A stretch of DNA of 52,348 nt from Acidovorax delafieldii 2AN (lineage in GTDB: Bacteria; Pseudomonadota; Gammaproteobacteria; Burkholderiales; Burkholderiaceae_C): NCBI RefSeq assembly GCF_000175235.1, contig NZ_ACQT01000010.1, forward strand, positions 1-52,348, written 5' to 3'. Positions 1 through 10,375 of the stretch are shown here, in pieces. Numbering within the stretch: the stretch's first letter is position 1; each line of letters starts with the position of its first letter. The position numbers were made by a program, and so were the translations under genes. The notes beneath the pieces are model-generated. The model worked only from the letters and a program-made list of their open reading frames with translations. It was not told the DNA's origin and searched no databases.

Positions 1-119
1 ATCCAGGTGGTCGCGCCGAGGACCACCAGCGCCGCCAACCAGCCGTGCCGTTGCATCGGGCGCCACGGGGGGCGTGGGGGCAGGCCTGCATCGGCAGGCA
101 GGGTGCCGGGCTCAGCCAT
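1..119 (-). CDS. ABC transporter permease, second subunit (partial, N-terminus only)
   Basis: This is the first 39 codons of a minus-strand gene that runs off the left edge of the window. It opens with ATG at 119-117 and overlaps the stop of the upstream permease gene by 8 bases. The visible product begins MAEPGTLPADAGLPP, a short Pro-rich cytoplasmic leader, and then enters a hydrophobic stretch (GWLAALVVLGATTW) that looks like a first membrane helix. From position and overlap I infer a second permease of the NitT/TauT-type importer, so the transporter would use two different permeases. No catalytic or EAA-loop motif is visible in this fragment, so the call depends mainly on context. Confidence 0.6.
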   Translation of the reverse strand, partial: MAEPGTLPADAGLPPRPPWRPMQRHGWLAALVVLGATTW

Positions 120-996
120 GGAGTTCCAGCCCCTTGCGCCAGCCGGTGAGCCGGGCTTCGATGAGGGCGAGGGCGTAGTTCAGGCCCAGCCCGAGCAAGG
201 CCAGCAGCAGGATGCCCGCGTACATGGTGGGGATCTGGAAGATCTCCTGCGCGTTCAGGGTGAGAAAGCCCAGTCCGGCATGGGCGCCGATCATTTCTGC
301 CGCCACCAGCGCCGTGATGGAGTAGGCCCCCGCCAGCCGAATGCCCGTGAAGATCGAGGGCGACGCTGCTGGCAGCACCACGCGAAAAAAGATGTAGCTG
401 CGCGATGCACCCATCGACAGGGCGGAATGCACCAGTAGCTTGTCCACCTGCTTGACGCCGCCGATGGTGTTGAGCAGCACCGGCCAGAACGCCGCCCAGA
501 AGATGATGGCCACCTTGGACGCCTCGCCTATCCCCAGGAACAGCAGAAACACCGGAAACAGCGCAAAGGCCGACACCTGGCGAAACAGCTGCAGCAGCGG
601 GTCGACAAAGGCTTCAAAACGCTGAACGGCCCCCATGAGCAGGCCCAGGCCCACGCCGCTGGCGATGGCCAGCAGCAGGCCGGCGAGCGAGCGCTGCAGG
701 CTGGCGGTGACATGCTTCCAGAGCTGGCCGTTGTCCACCAGGGTGGCGATGGCTCGAACCACATCGGAGGGCGGGCTCAAGAATGCCGGGCTCACCCAGC
801 CCGCGCGGGGCAGCAACTCCCACAGGGCCAGGAACAGCAGAATGCAGGCGCTGCGTTCCAGGCCGCGCCACAGGGTGGGCAATACGGCGGTGGGCGTGGC
901 AAGGCGCTGTGCAGGGGCCGGGCTGGCGGCAGACATGCCGGCAGTGGAAATGTCAGCGGCGGAAGCGCCAGCGGCGGAAGTGGCAGAGGTGGTCAT
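112..996 (-). CDS. NitT/TauT/SsuC-type ABC transporter permease
   Basis: A 294-residue inner-membrane permease of the BPD_transp_1 family that includes SsuC, TauC and NrtB. After an Ala/Ser-rich N-terminal tail of about 45 residues come about six hydrophobic segments. Between them is the cytoplasmic EAA-type coupling loop (ALSMGASRSYIFFRVVLPAA) that contacts the ATPase. Its ATG overlaps the ATPase stop as ATGA (993-996), so the two are probably translationally coupled. The downstream permease overlaps in turn. The family imports organic anions such as nitrate, sulfonates, taurine, phthalate-like acids or thiamine precursors, and the permease sequence does not show which. Confidence 0.9.
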   Translation of the reverse strand: MTTSATSAAGASAADISTAGMSAASPAPAQRLATPTAVLPTLWRGLERSACILLFLALWELLPRAGWVSPAFLSPPSDVVRAIATLVDNGQLWKHVTASLQRSLAGLLLAIASGVGLGLLMGAVQRFEAFVDPLLQLFRQVSAFALFPVFLLFLGIGEASKVAIIFWAAFWPVLLNTIGGVKQVDKLLVHSALSMGASRSYIFFRVVLPAASPSIFTGIRLAGAYSITALVAAEMIGAHAGLGFLTLNAQEIFQIPTMYAGILLLALLGLGLNYALALIEARLTGWRKGLELHG

Positions 997-1862
997 ACGG
1001 CGAACCCCGTGAGGGCCAGGCGAAAGTCGGGCGCGGTAGGCACCAGCGGTGCCAGCGGCTCTTGTCGGTGGTTGCTGGCAAAGGCCACCTCGTCGCGCAG
1101 GATTTCCCAGGCTTGCTGGCGCAACTGCACAAAAGCGGTGGAGTTGCGGATTTCCGGGGCGCGCGGGCGCGGCAGCGGTACGTCCAGGATGGCCTTGATG
1201 CGGCCGGGCCGGTGCGTCATCACGGCAATGCGGTCCGACAGGTAAATCGCCTCGTCCAGGCTGTGGGTGATGAAGACGATGGTTTTCTTGTGCAGCTCCC
1301 AGATGCGCAGCAGCTCGGACTGCAGGATTTCGCGCGTCTGCGCATCGAGCGCGGCGAAGGGCTCGTCCATCAGCAGCAGGTCGGGGTTGTAGGCCAGCGA
1401 GCGCGCAATGGCCACGCGCTGGCGCATGCCGCCCGACAGCTCATGCGGGTAACGATGGCCGAAGCCTTCCAGTCCCACCAGTTCCAGAAACTCCTGCGCG
1501 GTGCGCCGGCGCTCGTCCTTGGGCACCTTGCGGATCTCCAGCCCCACCTCGATGTTGCGCAGCACCGTGCGCCACGGAAACAGCGCATAGCCCTGGAACA
1601 CCACGCCCTGGTGCTGGTTGATGCCCTCGGCGGGGCGGCCGTCGATGGTGATGCTGCCGCCGGTCTTGCGTGACAGGCCTGCCAGCATGCTGAGGAAAGT
1701 GGATTTGCCGCAGCCCGAAGGCCCGAGGATGGTGAAGAACTCGCCGGGGCGCACGTCGAGGTCGAAGTCCTTGAGCGCGGAAATGGTCTTTTTCTGGCCG
1801 AGCTCGTCGCGGACCTGGAAGTCCATCTGCACGCCGCGCGCCACGATCTTGGCGTTGCTCAT
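993..1862 (-). CDS. NitT/TauT/SsuB-type ABC transporter ATP-binding protein
   Basis: A 289-residue ATPase that powers the importer from the cytoplasmic side of the membrane. It has Walker A (GPSGCGKS, residues about 47-54), the Q-loop, the signature LSGGMRQRVAIARSLA, Walker B LLLMDEPFAALD and the switch histidine in FITHSLDEA. All core motifs are intact. A longer open frame reaches 2036, but I chose the ATG at 1862 because it lies 4 bases after the stop of the binding-protein gene and gives the usual family N-terminus (MSNAKIVARG). The gene order is binding protein, ATPase, permease, permease, all minus strand and tightly packed, so one transcript is likely. Confidence 0.93.
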   Translation of the reverse strand: MSNAKIVARGVQMDFQVRDELGQKKTISALKDFDLDVRPGEFFTILGPSGCGKSTFLSMLAGLSRKTGGSITIDGRPAEGINQHQGVVFQGYALFPWRTVLRNIEVGLEIRKVPKDERRRTAQEFLELVGLEGFGHRYPHELSGGMRQRVAIARSLAYNPDLLLMDEPFAALDAQTREILQSELLRIWELHKKTIVFITHSLDEAIYLSDRIAVMTHRPGRIKAILDVPLPRPRAPEIRNSTAFVQLRQQAWEILRDEVAFASNHRQEPLAPLVPTAPDFRLALTGFAV

Positions 1863-1866
1863 GGGG

Positions 1867-2907
1867 TCAGCCCTTTGCACTGGCGTTGGCGTGCGGGTTG
1901 AACTCGTTGGTGTACACGTCGGCCACCTTGACCTTGCCGGGCGCCAGCTTGCCCTCGGCCTGCAGGATGTCGATGTAGTACTGGATGGGTGGCTCGGTGA
2001 TGAGCTGGTTGTCCACGTAGGCGTAGCGTTCCACATGCTGGAGGTCCATGCCGATGCGCTCGGCCGTGTATTTGCGGGCCTCCTCGGGGTTGGCGTTGAC
2101 CCAGTTGCCGGCCTTGGCCAGGGCGGCCACCACGTCGCGCACGGCCTGCGGGTTTTCGCGCGCGAACTTGCCGTTCACGCTGTAGGGCGACATGCCGCCC
2201 AGGCCGCCGTCCAGGTCGAAGTCGCTCCACAGGCGCAGCAGGTCGGTGTTGGCTTCGGCGCCGCCCGAGTGCGGCGGGTGGATGATGGCCAGGTCCACAT
2301 TGCCTGTCACCACTGCCTGCTCGTTCTGGTTGTCGGGCACCACGATGAAATTGATCTTGTTCACATCCACGCCGTGCTCGCGCAGGTATTTCTTGGTGAC
2401 GAACTCGGCGCAGGCGCCAAAGCTGTTGAAGCCGATGGTCTTGCCTTCAAGGTCCTTGGGCTGGCGGATGCCCGAGCTCTTCTTCACGAAGTACTTCATG
2501 TGGGGCGCTTCCTGCAGCGTCTTGCCACCGGCCGCCACCACTTTCATGTCGGCACCACTGGCAATTGCCGAGATCACCAGCGGCACCATGCGGGCGCCAA
2601 AGTGGATCTCGCCCGTGCCGACGAGCGGAATGATTTGCGGCGCCGCCACCTTGCCCACGTACTTGGGGCGGGTGCTGGTGCCCTCGAAATAGCCAAGCCG
2701 ATCGGCCAGGTAGATCAGGTCGAACGAGGGGTTGTCGGGGTAGAGGAATTCGACGATCTTGCTATTGCTTGCCGCCGACGGTGCGGTGGCAGCAGCAGAG
2801 TCGGCGGCCTGCTCATCGGGGCGCGAGCAGGCGGCCAGGCCCCAGCTGGCGGCGGTCAGTGCGGTGAGGGTTTTCAGCGCCGAGCGGCGGCTGGTGGCTA
2901 AGGTCAT
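1867..2907 (-). CDS. NitT/TauT-family substrate-binding lipoprotein
   Basis: A 346-residue substrate-binding component of the importer. The N-terminus carries a twin-arginine-like motif (SRRSALK, residues 6-12), a hydrophobic stretch and a lipobox LAAC with Cys27. It is therefore probably exported, perhaps folded through Tat, and lipid-anchored. The mature part is an NMT1/SsuA-like fold that starts with a FLYPDNPSFDLIYLADRLGYF segment, typical of this family. I chose ATG 2907 rather than an in-frame ATG at 2970 because an AAGGA Shine-Dalgarno lies just upstream of 2907 and the signal peptide then starts correctly. The ligand cannot be read from sequence. The gene is first in its operon, behind a TTGAC-N4-GTCAA palindrome. 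Confidence 0.9.
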   Translation of the reverse strand: MTLATSRRSALKTLTALTAASWGLAACSRPDEQAADSAAATAPSAASNSKIVEFLYPDNPSFDLIYLADRLGYFEGTSTRPKYVGKVAAPQIIPLVGTGEIHFGARMVPLVISAIASGADMKVVAAGGKTLQEAPHMKYFVKKSSGIRQPKDLEGKTIGFNSFGACAEFVTKKYLREHGVDVNKINFIVVPDNQNEQAVVTGNVDLAIIHPPHSGGAEANTDLLRLWSDFDLDGGLGGMSPYSVNGKFARENPQAVRDVVAALAKAGNWVNANPEEARKYTAERIGMDLQHVERYAYVDNQLITEPPIQYYIDILQAEGKLAPGKVKVADVYTNEFNPHANASAKG

Positions 2908-2956
2908 GGTGCGCGGTCCTTCGGGTGGAGACAGATCGAAGGCTGCAGCGTAGGTT

Positions 2957-2970
2957 TTGACGTGAGTCAA
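2957..2970 (-). promoter_or_regulatory. FNR/ANR/DNR-like palindrome upstream of the ABC importer
   Basis: On the minus strand the sequence reads TTGACTCACGTCAA, with perfect 5-base arms TTGAC/GTCAA around a 4-base spacer. It ends 50 bases before the binding-protein ATG. The geometry matches the CRP/FNR-family box TTGAT-N4-ATCAA, in which C or G is tolerated at the inner arm position in ANR/DNR sites. The same site also contains TTGACT, which could serve as a -35 element. It may be an oxygen- or NO-responsive operator, but a chance palindrome cannot be excluded. Confidence 0.4.
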
Positions 2971-3132
2971 GCCAACGAAGGTTTGCGCATATGGTTAGGT
3001 GGTGGGGCGCTGGGGTGAGGCATTCCGTTGGGATGCACCTGCTTGCGCGCGGACGGTCTGGGGTGGGCTGCAGCCAAGGTTCGCATCGAGGGGCGGTGGG
3101 CGCAGGGGCTTGCGAAGGGCCTTAACCCTGGA

Positions 3133-3197
3133 TTTGAAGAGAGAAGTGCCTGCAGCGCTTTTTGGCAAGCCGCGAGCAGCTATGAAATGAATAGCTT
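3133..3197 (-). repeat. Dispersed intergenic repeat, copy A
   Basis: Read on the minus strand this contains ATAGCTGCTCGCGGCTTG, then AAAAAGCGCTGCAGGC, then a T-rich stretch ending TCAAA. The same order of blocks (ATAGC, GCG, AAGCGC, a GGC/GCC block, T-rich, TCAAA) recurs in other intergenic regions of this window. The copy lies between the importer promoter and the 3' end of the AI-2E-family gene. Confidence 0.6.
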
Positions 3198-3330
3198 TTC
3201 AGTGCGGAGCAGCCCGCAGCGCATGCAGTCCGCCGTGCCCTGTAGCCGCACGGCGCCGCCCCTCGTTGCTGCGCCCAGCGCGGAAGTCCGGCCGCCCACC
3301 TGCAGGGGGCCGGATGCGCAGCCGCAGGAA

Positions 3331-4404
3331 TCAGCGCTCCGAGTTGGATGGGCCGGCCGGTGAATCGGGCGGGGCGAACAGGTCCCAGCTCGCAATGAAC
3401 AGGGCGGCGATGGCGGGGCCGATGACAAAACCGGTCAGGCCGAACAGGGCCATGCCGCCCAGCGTGGAGATCAGCACCACGTAGTCGGGCATCTTGGTGT
3501 CCTTGCCCACCAGCAGCGGGCGAAGGATGTTGTCCACCAGCCCGATCACCCCCACCCCGTACAGCGCAAGCACCACGCCCTGCCACACGGCGCCAGTGGC
3601 CAGGAAATACAGGGCGACCGGCCCCCAGACCAGTCCCGCGCCCACGGCGGGCAGCAGCGACAAGAACGCCATTGCCACGCCCCAGAGCACGGGCCCCTGG
3701 ATGCCCAGGATCCAGAAGATCAGGCCGCCCAGCGCCCCTTGCGACGCCGCCACGACGATGTTGCCCTTCACGGTGGCCCGGATCACGGTGGTGAACTTGC
3801 TGGCCAGCTGGCGCTTGTGCTCGGTATCGAGCGGCGTGGCGCGGTTGATACGTGCCGCCAGCGCAGAGCCATCGCGCAGCAGGAAGAACAGCAGGTACAG
3901 CATCACGCCGAAGCCCACCACGAACTCGAGCGTGTTCTGCCCGATGCTGAGGGCCTTGGTTGCAAAGAACTGGCTGGCCTGTACCGCCACGGACGACAGC
4001 TTCTCCTGCAGCTCGCCCAGGGTCGTCAGGTTGAAACGGTCCAGCAGCCCGGCCGCCCAGGCAGGCATGGCGTCCAGGATTTGCTGCAGATACTGGCCAA
4101 AGTTCAGCTGCCCGGATTTCAGGCGGTCGTAGATGCCCGTGGCCTCCTGGACGAGCGACAGGCTGATGAGGGTCATGGGCAGGATGACGATCACCAGGCA
4201 CAGCCCCAGGGTGGCCAGGGCCGCCAGGTTGGGGCTGCCCGGCATGCGCCGCAGCAGCTTGCGGTGAAAGGGCGTGAACAGGATGGCCAGCACCACGCCC
4301 CAGAACACGGCGCCGTGAAACTGCCAGAGGATGGCGCCGAAGGCGAGCGTGACCAGCGTCAGCAGGATCAGGAAAACGCGGTTCTGAAAGAGGGTAGGGT
4401 GCAT
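3331..4404 (-). CDS. AI-2E-family (PerM/YdiK-like, UPF0118) membrane protein
   Basis: A 357-residue polytopic inner-membrane protein. It opens with two hydrophobic segments (VFLILLTLVTLAFGAILW and FWGVVLAILFTPF). A long amphipathic middle follows, and the C-terminal half is strongly hydrophobic, with about five more segments including the Gly-rich block LPAVGAGLVWGPVALYFLATG. This is the layout of the UPF0118/AI-2E transporter family, whose members have been linked to autoinducer-2 export or Na+/H+ antiport; the substrate here is unknown. I chose ATG 4404 instead of a frame extending to 4566 because the longer version would add a hydrophilic stretch with no family match. It is transcribed divergently from sucA. 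Confidence 0.85.
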   Translation of the reverse strand: MHPTLFQNRVFLILLTLVTLAFGAILWQFHGAVFWGVVLAILFTPFHRKLLRRMPGSPNLAALATLGLCLVIVILPMTLISLSLVQEATGIYDRLKSGQLNFGQYLQQILDAMPAWAAGLLDRFNLTTLGELQEKLSSVAVQASQFFATKALSIGQNTLEFVVGFGVMLYLLFFLLRDGSALAARINRATPLDTEHKRQLASKFTTVIRATVKGNIVVAASQGALGGLIFWILGIQGPVLWGVAMAFLSLLPAVGAGLVWGPVALYFLATGAVWQGVVLALYGVGVIGLVDNILRPLLVGKDTKMPDYVVLISTLGGMALFGLTGFVIGPAIAALFIASWDLFAPPDSPAGPSNSER

Positions 4405-4654
4405 GGGCGTTTGCAGGCAGATGCGAAGCCCGCACTGTACGCGAGGGAACGGTGGCCGCGTGACAGGAATGCGGCCGTCCGTGCTGCCCGGCGGGCGGAC
4501 GCTGGCTGGAGCGCTTTTGCGTTCGGTGGCACAATACCGCCCGTACAAAGGCCCTTCCCCAGCCACAGTCGCATCCGCAAATCGGTCCAGCCGTGTCGCG
4601 GAAGGTTTCTCAACCAGCTAATGCTTCCCGCAGGGAAGCGGAGGTCAGCGGAAT

Positions 4655-7531
4655 ATGAGCGATACGACATCCGTCTATCAAGCCTACCAAGGCAACACCT
4701 ACCTCTTCGGCGGCAATGCGCCCTATGTCGAAGAGATGTATGAAAACTATCTGGCCAACCCCGGCAGCGTGCCCGACACGTGGCGCGAGTATTTCGATGC
4801 GCTGCAGCATGTTCCCGCCGTGGACGGAACCAACGCCCGCGACGTTCCCCACCTGCCAGTGATCAACGCCTTTGCCGAGCGCGCAAAGCAGGGCGGCACC
4901 AAGGTAGTGGTTGCCAGCGCCGACGCTGAAATGGGCCGCAAGCGCACCGCCGTGCAGCAGCTGATCGCCGCCTACCGCAACGTGGGCCAGCGCTGGGCCG
5001 ATCTGGACCCCCTGAAGCGCACCGAGCGCCCCGCCATTCCCGAACTGGAGCCATCGTTCTACGGCTTCAGCGATGCCGACCAGGAAACGGTGTTCGACAC
5101 GAGCAACACCTTCTTCGGCAAGGACAAGATGCCGCTGCGCGAGCTGCTCAACGCGCTGCATGAAACGTACTGCGGCACCCTCGGCGCCGAGTACATGTAC
5201 ACCACCAACCAGGCGCAAAAGCGCTGGTGGCAGCAGAAGCTCGAAAGCATCCGCAGCAAGCCCCAGTTCAACGGCGACCGCAAGCGCCAGATCCTGGATC
5301 GCCTGACGGCCGCCGAAGGCCTGGAGCGCTTCCTGCACACCAAGTACGTTGGCCAGAAGCGCTTCTCGCTCGAAGGGGGCGAGAGTTTCATCGCCGCCAT
5401 GGACGAGCTGATCCAGTCGGCCGGTGCCAAGGGCGTGCAGGAAATCGTGATCGGCATGGCCCACCGCGGCCGCCTGAACGTGCTGGTGAATTCGCTGGGC
5501 AAGATGCCCAAGGACCTGTTTGCCGAGTTCGATCACACGGCCCCCGAAGAACTGCCGGCCGGTGACGTGAAGTACCACCAGGGCTTCAGTTCGGATGTGT
5601 CCACCGCAGGCGGCCCCGTGCACCTGTCGCTGGCATTCAACCCCTCGCACCTCGAAATCGTGAACCCCGTGGTGGAAGGCTCGGTGCGCGCCCGCATGGA
5701 CCGCCGCGGCGACCCCAAGGGCAGCCAGGTGCTGCCCGTGCTGGTGCACGGCGACTCGGCCTTCGGCGGCCAAGGCGTGAACCAGGAAACCCTGGCCCTG
5801 GCCCAGACCCGTGGCTACACCACTGGCGGCACGGTGCACATCATCATCAACAACCAGATCGGTTTCACCACGTCCGACCCCCGCGACATGCGCTCGACCG
5901 TGTACTGCACCGACATCGTCAAGATGGTCGAGGCGCCGGTGCTGCACGTGAACGGCGACGACCCTGAAGCGGTCGTGCTGGCCACCCAACTGGCACTGGA
6001 GTTCCGCATGGAATTCCGCCAGGACGTGGTGGTGGACATCACCTGCTTCCGCAAGCTGGGCCACAACGAGCAGGACACCCCCGCGCTGACCCAGCCGCTG
6101 ATGTACAAGAAGATTGCCCAGCATCCCGGCACGCGCAAGCTGTACGCCGACAAGCTGGCGGCCCAGGGCCTGGGCGCGACGCTGGGTGACGACATGGTCA
6201 AGGCCTACCGTGCCGCCATGGACGCTGGCAAGCACACGGTCGATCCGGTGTTGACCAACTTCAAGAGCAAGTACGCGGTGGACTGGTCGCCCTTCGTGGG
6301 CAAGAAGTGGACCGACGCCGGCGATACCGCCATTCCCCTGACCGAATGGAAGCGCCTGTCCGAAAAGCTCACCACCATTCCCGACAGCGTCACCCCGCAC
6401 CAGCTGGTCAAGAAGGTGTATGACGACCGCGCAGCCATGGGCCGCGGCGAAGTCAACGTGGACTGGGGCATGGGCGAAACCATGGCTTTTGCATCGCTGG
6501 TGGCCAGCGGCTACCCGGTGCGCCTGTCGGGCGAGGATTCGGGCCGTGGTACGTTCACGCACCGCCATGCCGTGATCCACGACCAGAACCGCGAGAAGTG
6601 GGACACCGGCACCTACGTACCCCTGCAGAACGTGGCCGAGAACCAGGCGCCGTTCGTCGTGATCGACTCCATCCTGTCCGAAGAGGCCGTGCTGGGCTTC
6701 GAGTACGGCTATGCCGGCTCCGACCCCAACACCCTCGTCATCTGGGAAGCCCAGTTCGGCGACTTCGCCAACGGCGCGCAGGTGGTGATCGACCAGTTCA
6801 TCGCCTCGGGCGAGGTGAAGTGGGGCCGTGCCAACGGCCTGACGTTGATGCTGCCCCACGGCTATGAAGGCCAGGGCCCCGAGCACAGCTCGGCCCGCCT
6901 GGAGCGCTTTATGCAGCTGGCCGCCGACGCCAACATGCAGATCGTGCAGCCCACCACGGCCAGCCAGATTTTCCATGTGCTGCGCCGCCAGATGGTGCGC
7001 GACCTGCGCAAGCCGCTGGTGATCATGACGCCCAAGTCGCTGCTGCGCAACAAGGACGCGACCTCGCCGCTGTCCGAGTTCACCAAGGGCGGTTTCCAGA
7101 CGGTGATTCCCGAGCAGGACGAGGCCATCGACAAGAAGGCCGACAAGGTCAAGCGCGTGATCGCCTGCTCTGGCAAGGTGTACTACGACCTGGTGAAGAA
7201 GCGTACCGAGAACGAAGCGACCGACGTGGCGATCATCCGTGTCGAGCAGCTCTATCCGTTCCCTCACAAGGCGTTTGCCGCTGTGCTCAAGAAGTATCCC
7301 AACGCCACCGACATCGTGTGGTGCCAGGATGAGCCGCAGAACCAGGGCGCCTGGTTCTTCATCCAGCACAACATCCACGAGAACATGCTCGACGGCCAGA
7401 AGCTGGGTTACTCCGGCCGCGCAGCGTCCGCTTCGCCTGCCGTGGGCTATTCGCACCTGCACCAGGAACAGCAAAAGGCGCTGGTGGAAGGCGCGTTTGC
7501 CAAGCTCAAGGGTTTTGTCCTGACCAAGTAA
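4655..7531 (+). CDS. sucA: 2-oxoglutarate dehydrogenase E1 component
   Basis: A 958-residue thiamine-diphosphate enzyme that decarboxylates 2-oxoglutarate and passes the succinyl group to lipoyl-E2 in the TCA cycle. The N-terminal 50 residues (QAYQGNTYLFGGNAPYVEEM and on) form the E1 tail that binds the E2 core. IGMAHRGRLNVLVNSLGKMP, the ThDP/Mg region around FRMEFRQDVVVDITCFRKLGHNE and the transketolase-like GEDSGRGTFTHRHAV are all present. The length is normal for proteobacterial OdhA. A GGAGG ribosome-binding site at 4639-4643 supports the start. It leads the sucA-sucB-lpd cluster, and 48 bases separate it from sucB. High use of C- and G-ending codons suggests strong expression. Confidence 0.98.
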   Translation: MSDTTSVYQAYQGNTYLFGGNAPYVEEMYENYLANPGSVPDTWREYFDALQHVPAVDGTNARDVPHLPVINAFAERAKQGGTKVVVASADAEMGRKRTAVQQLIAAYRNVGQRWADLDPLKRTERPAIPELEPSFYGFSDADQETVFDTSNTFFGKDKMPLRELLNALHETYCGTLGAEYMYTTNQAQKRWWQQKLESIRSKPQFNGDRKRQILDRLTAAEGLERFLHTKYVGQKRFSLEGGESFIAAMDELIQSAGAKGVQEIVIGMAHRGRLNVLVNSLGKMPKDLFAEFDHTAPEELPAGDVKYHQGFSSDVSTAGGPVHLSLAFNPSHLEIVNPVVEGSVRARMDRRGDPKGSQVLPVLVHGDSAFGGQGVNQETLALAQTRGYTTGGTVHIIINNQIGFTTSDPRDMRSTVYCTDIVKMVEAPVLHVNGDDPEAVVLATQLALEFRMEFRQDVVVDITCFRKLGHNEQDTPALTQPLMYKKIAQHPGTRKLYADKLAAQGLGATLGDDMVKAYRAAMDAGKHTVDPVLTNFKSKYAVDWSPFVGKKWTDAGDTAIPLTEWKRLSEKLTTIPDSVTPHQLVKKVYDDRAAMGRGEVNVDWGMGETMAFASLVASGYPVRLSGEDSGRGTFTHRHAVIHDQNREKWDTGTYVPLQNVAENQAPFVVIDSILSEEAVLGFEYGYAGSDPNTLVIWEAQFGDFANGAQVVIDQFIASGEVKWGRANGLTLMLPHGYEGQGPEHSSARLERFMQLAADANMQIVQPTTASQIFHVLRRQMVRDLRKPLVIMTPKSLLRNKDATSPLSEFTKGGFQTVIPEQDEAIDKKADKVKRVIACSGKVYYDLVKKRTENEATDVAIIRVEQLYPFPHKAFAAVLKKYPNATDIVWCQDEPQNQGAWFFIQHNIHENMLDGQKLGYSGRAASASPAVGYSHLHQEQQKALVEGAFAKLKGFVLTK

Positions 7532-7579
7532 GGCCGGCAACCCCTCTCCAGAACAAAACCCCATTCCGAAAGAACTGAC

Positions 7580-8839
7580 ATGGCTATCGTAGAAGTCAAA
7601 GTACCGCAACTGTCCGAATCCGTGGCCGAGGCCACCATGCTGACGTGGAAGAAGAAGGCCGGCGAGGCAGTGGCCGTGGACGAGATCCTGATCGAAATCG
7701 AAACCGACAAGGTCGTGCTGGAAGTGCCGGCACCGGCCGCTGGCGTGCTGGCGGAAATCGTGCAGGGCGACGGTGCCACCGTGGTGGCCGACCAGCTGAT
7801 TGCCAAAATCGACACCGAAGGCAAGGCCGGCGCTGCTGCGGCTCCCGCCGCTGCTGCCGCACCGGCTGCCGCCGCTCCCGCTCCCGTAGCCGCCGCCGCG
7901 GCAACGGGTGGTGCCAAGGGCGATGTGGCCATGCCGGCCGCCGCGAAGCTGCTGGCCGACAACAACCTGTCGGTCAGCGCCGTGCCTGGCACGGGCAAGG
8001 ACGGCCGCGTGACCAAGGGCGATGTGCTGGCCGCCGTGGCCAGTGGCGTGAAGTCGACGGCTGCGGTGATCCCGACGGGCGTGCCCACCAAGGCGCTGCC
8101 GCAGGTGGCCGCGCCTTCCGCCGCCCAAGACCTGGGCGACCGCCCGGAGCAGCGCGTGCCCATGAGCCGCCTGCGCGCGCGCGTGGCCGAGCGCCTGTTG
8201 CAGTCGCAATCCACCAACGCCATCCTGACCACGTTCAACGAAGTCAACATGGCCCCTGTGATGGAGCTGCGCAAGAAGTTCCAGGACCAGTTCACCAAGG
8301 AACACGGTACCAAGCTGGGCTTCATGTCGTTCTTCGTGAAGGCGGCTGTGCACGCGCTCAAGAAGTACCCCGTGCTCAATGCCTCGGTGGACGGCAATGA
8401 CATCGTCTACCACGGCTATTTCGACATCGGCATCGCCGTGGGTTCGCCCCGTGGCCTGGTGGTGCCCATCCTGCGCAACGCTGACCAGATGAGCTTTGCC
8501 GACATCGAAAAGAAGATCGCCGAATTTGGCAAGAAGGCGGGCGAAGGCAAGCTGGGCATTGAGGAGATGACCGGCGGCACGTTCTCCATCTCCAATGGCG
8601 GCACCTTCGGCTCGATGATGTCCACCCCCATCATCAACCCGCCCCAGTCGGCCATTCTGGGCGTGCATGCCACCAAGGACCGTGCCATGGTTGAAAACGG
8701 CCAGGTCGTGGTGCGCCCCATGAACTACCTGGCGATGTCGTATGACCACCGCATCATCGACGGCCGCGAAGCCGTGCTGGGCCTGGTGGCCATGAAGGAC
8801 GCACTGGAAGACCCATCGCGCCTGCTGTTCGACATCTAA
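7580..8839 (+). CDS. sucB: Dihydrolipoyllysine succinyltransferase (E2 of 2-oxoglutarate dehydrogenase)
   Basis: A 419-residue E2 core that transfers succinyl groups from lipoate to CoA. Domains in order: a lipoyl domain (residues 1-78) with the lipoylation site in [11 protein letters not shown]; an Ala/Pro-rich flexible linker (about 85-115); a peripheral-subunit-binding domain (about 115-155, [10 protein letters not shown] to [12 protein letters not shown]) that docks E1/E3; and the catalytic acyltransferase domain ending with the His/Asp motif [14 protein letters not shown] single lipoyl domain is usual for OdhB. The neighbours sucA and lpd complete the complex. A terminator-like hairpin follows the stop. 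Confidence 0.98.
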   Translation: MAIVEVKVPQLSESVAEATMLTWKKKAGEAVAVDEILIEIETDKVVLEVPAPAAGVLAEIVQGDGATVVADQLIAKIDTEGKAGAAAAPAAAAAPAAAAPAPVAAAAATGGAKGDVAMPAAAKLLADNNLSVSAVPGTGKDGRVTKGDVLAAVASGVKSTAAVIPTGVPTKALPQVAAPSAAQDLGDRPEQRVPMSRLRARVAERLLQSQSTNAILTTFNEVNMAPVMELRKKFQDQFTKEHGTKLGFMSFFVKAAVHALKKYPVLNASVDGNDIVYHGYFDIGIAVGSPRGLVVPILRNADQMSFADIEKKIAEFGKKAGEGKLGIEEMTGGTFSISNGGTFGSMMSTPIINPPQSAILGVHATKDRAMVENGQVVVRPMNYLAMSYDHRIIDGREAVLGLVAMKDALEDPSRLLFDI

Positions 8840-8860
8840 GCGCTGAAAGCGGCAAGCATT

Positions 8861-8911
8861 GACCCACCCATGTGGCCTGGCCTGTGCTGGAGCCCGTCGG
8901 TGGGTCTTTTT
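8861..8911 (+). terminator. Intrinsic-terminator-like hairpin between sucB and lpd
   Basis: The arms GACCCACC (8861-8868) and GGTGGGTC (8899-8906) can form a perfect 8-bp stem around a 30-base loop and are followed directly by five T residues. It lies inside a same-strand gene cluster, so partial termination, or a separate lpd promoter downstream, is possible. The large loop lowers confidence. Confidence 0.5.
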
Positions 8912-8935
8912 CCAACTGATTGAGAGAGATTTTCC

Positions 8936-10363
<1,428 letters not shown>

Positions 10364-10375
10364 TTCTTTGCGTGA

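Larger units (their letters stand above)
2908..3330. other. Intergenic region upstream of the ABC importer operon
   Basis: No gene is supported in these 423 bases. The part nearest 2907 is the promoter region of the importer operon and holds the FNR-like palindrome at 2957-2970. One copy of the dispersed intergenic repeat lies at 3133-3197 on the minus strand. The remainder is GC-rich sequence without a convincing ribosome-binding site or open frame. Confidence 0.6.
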
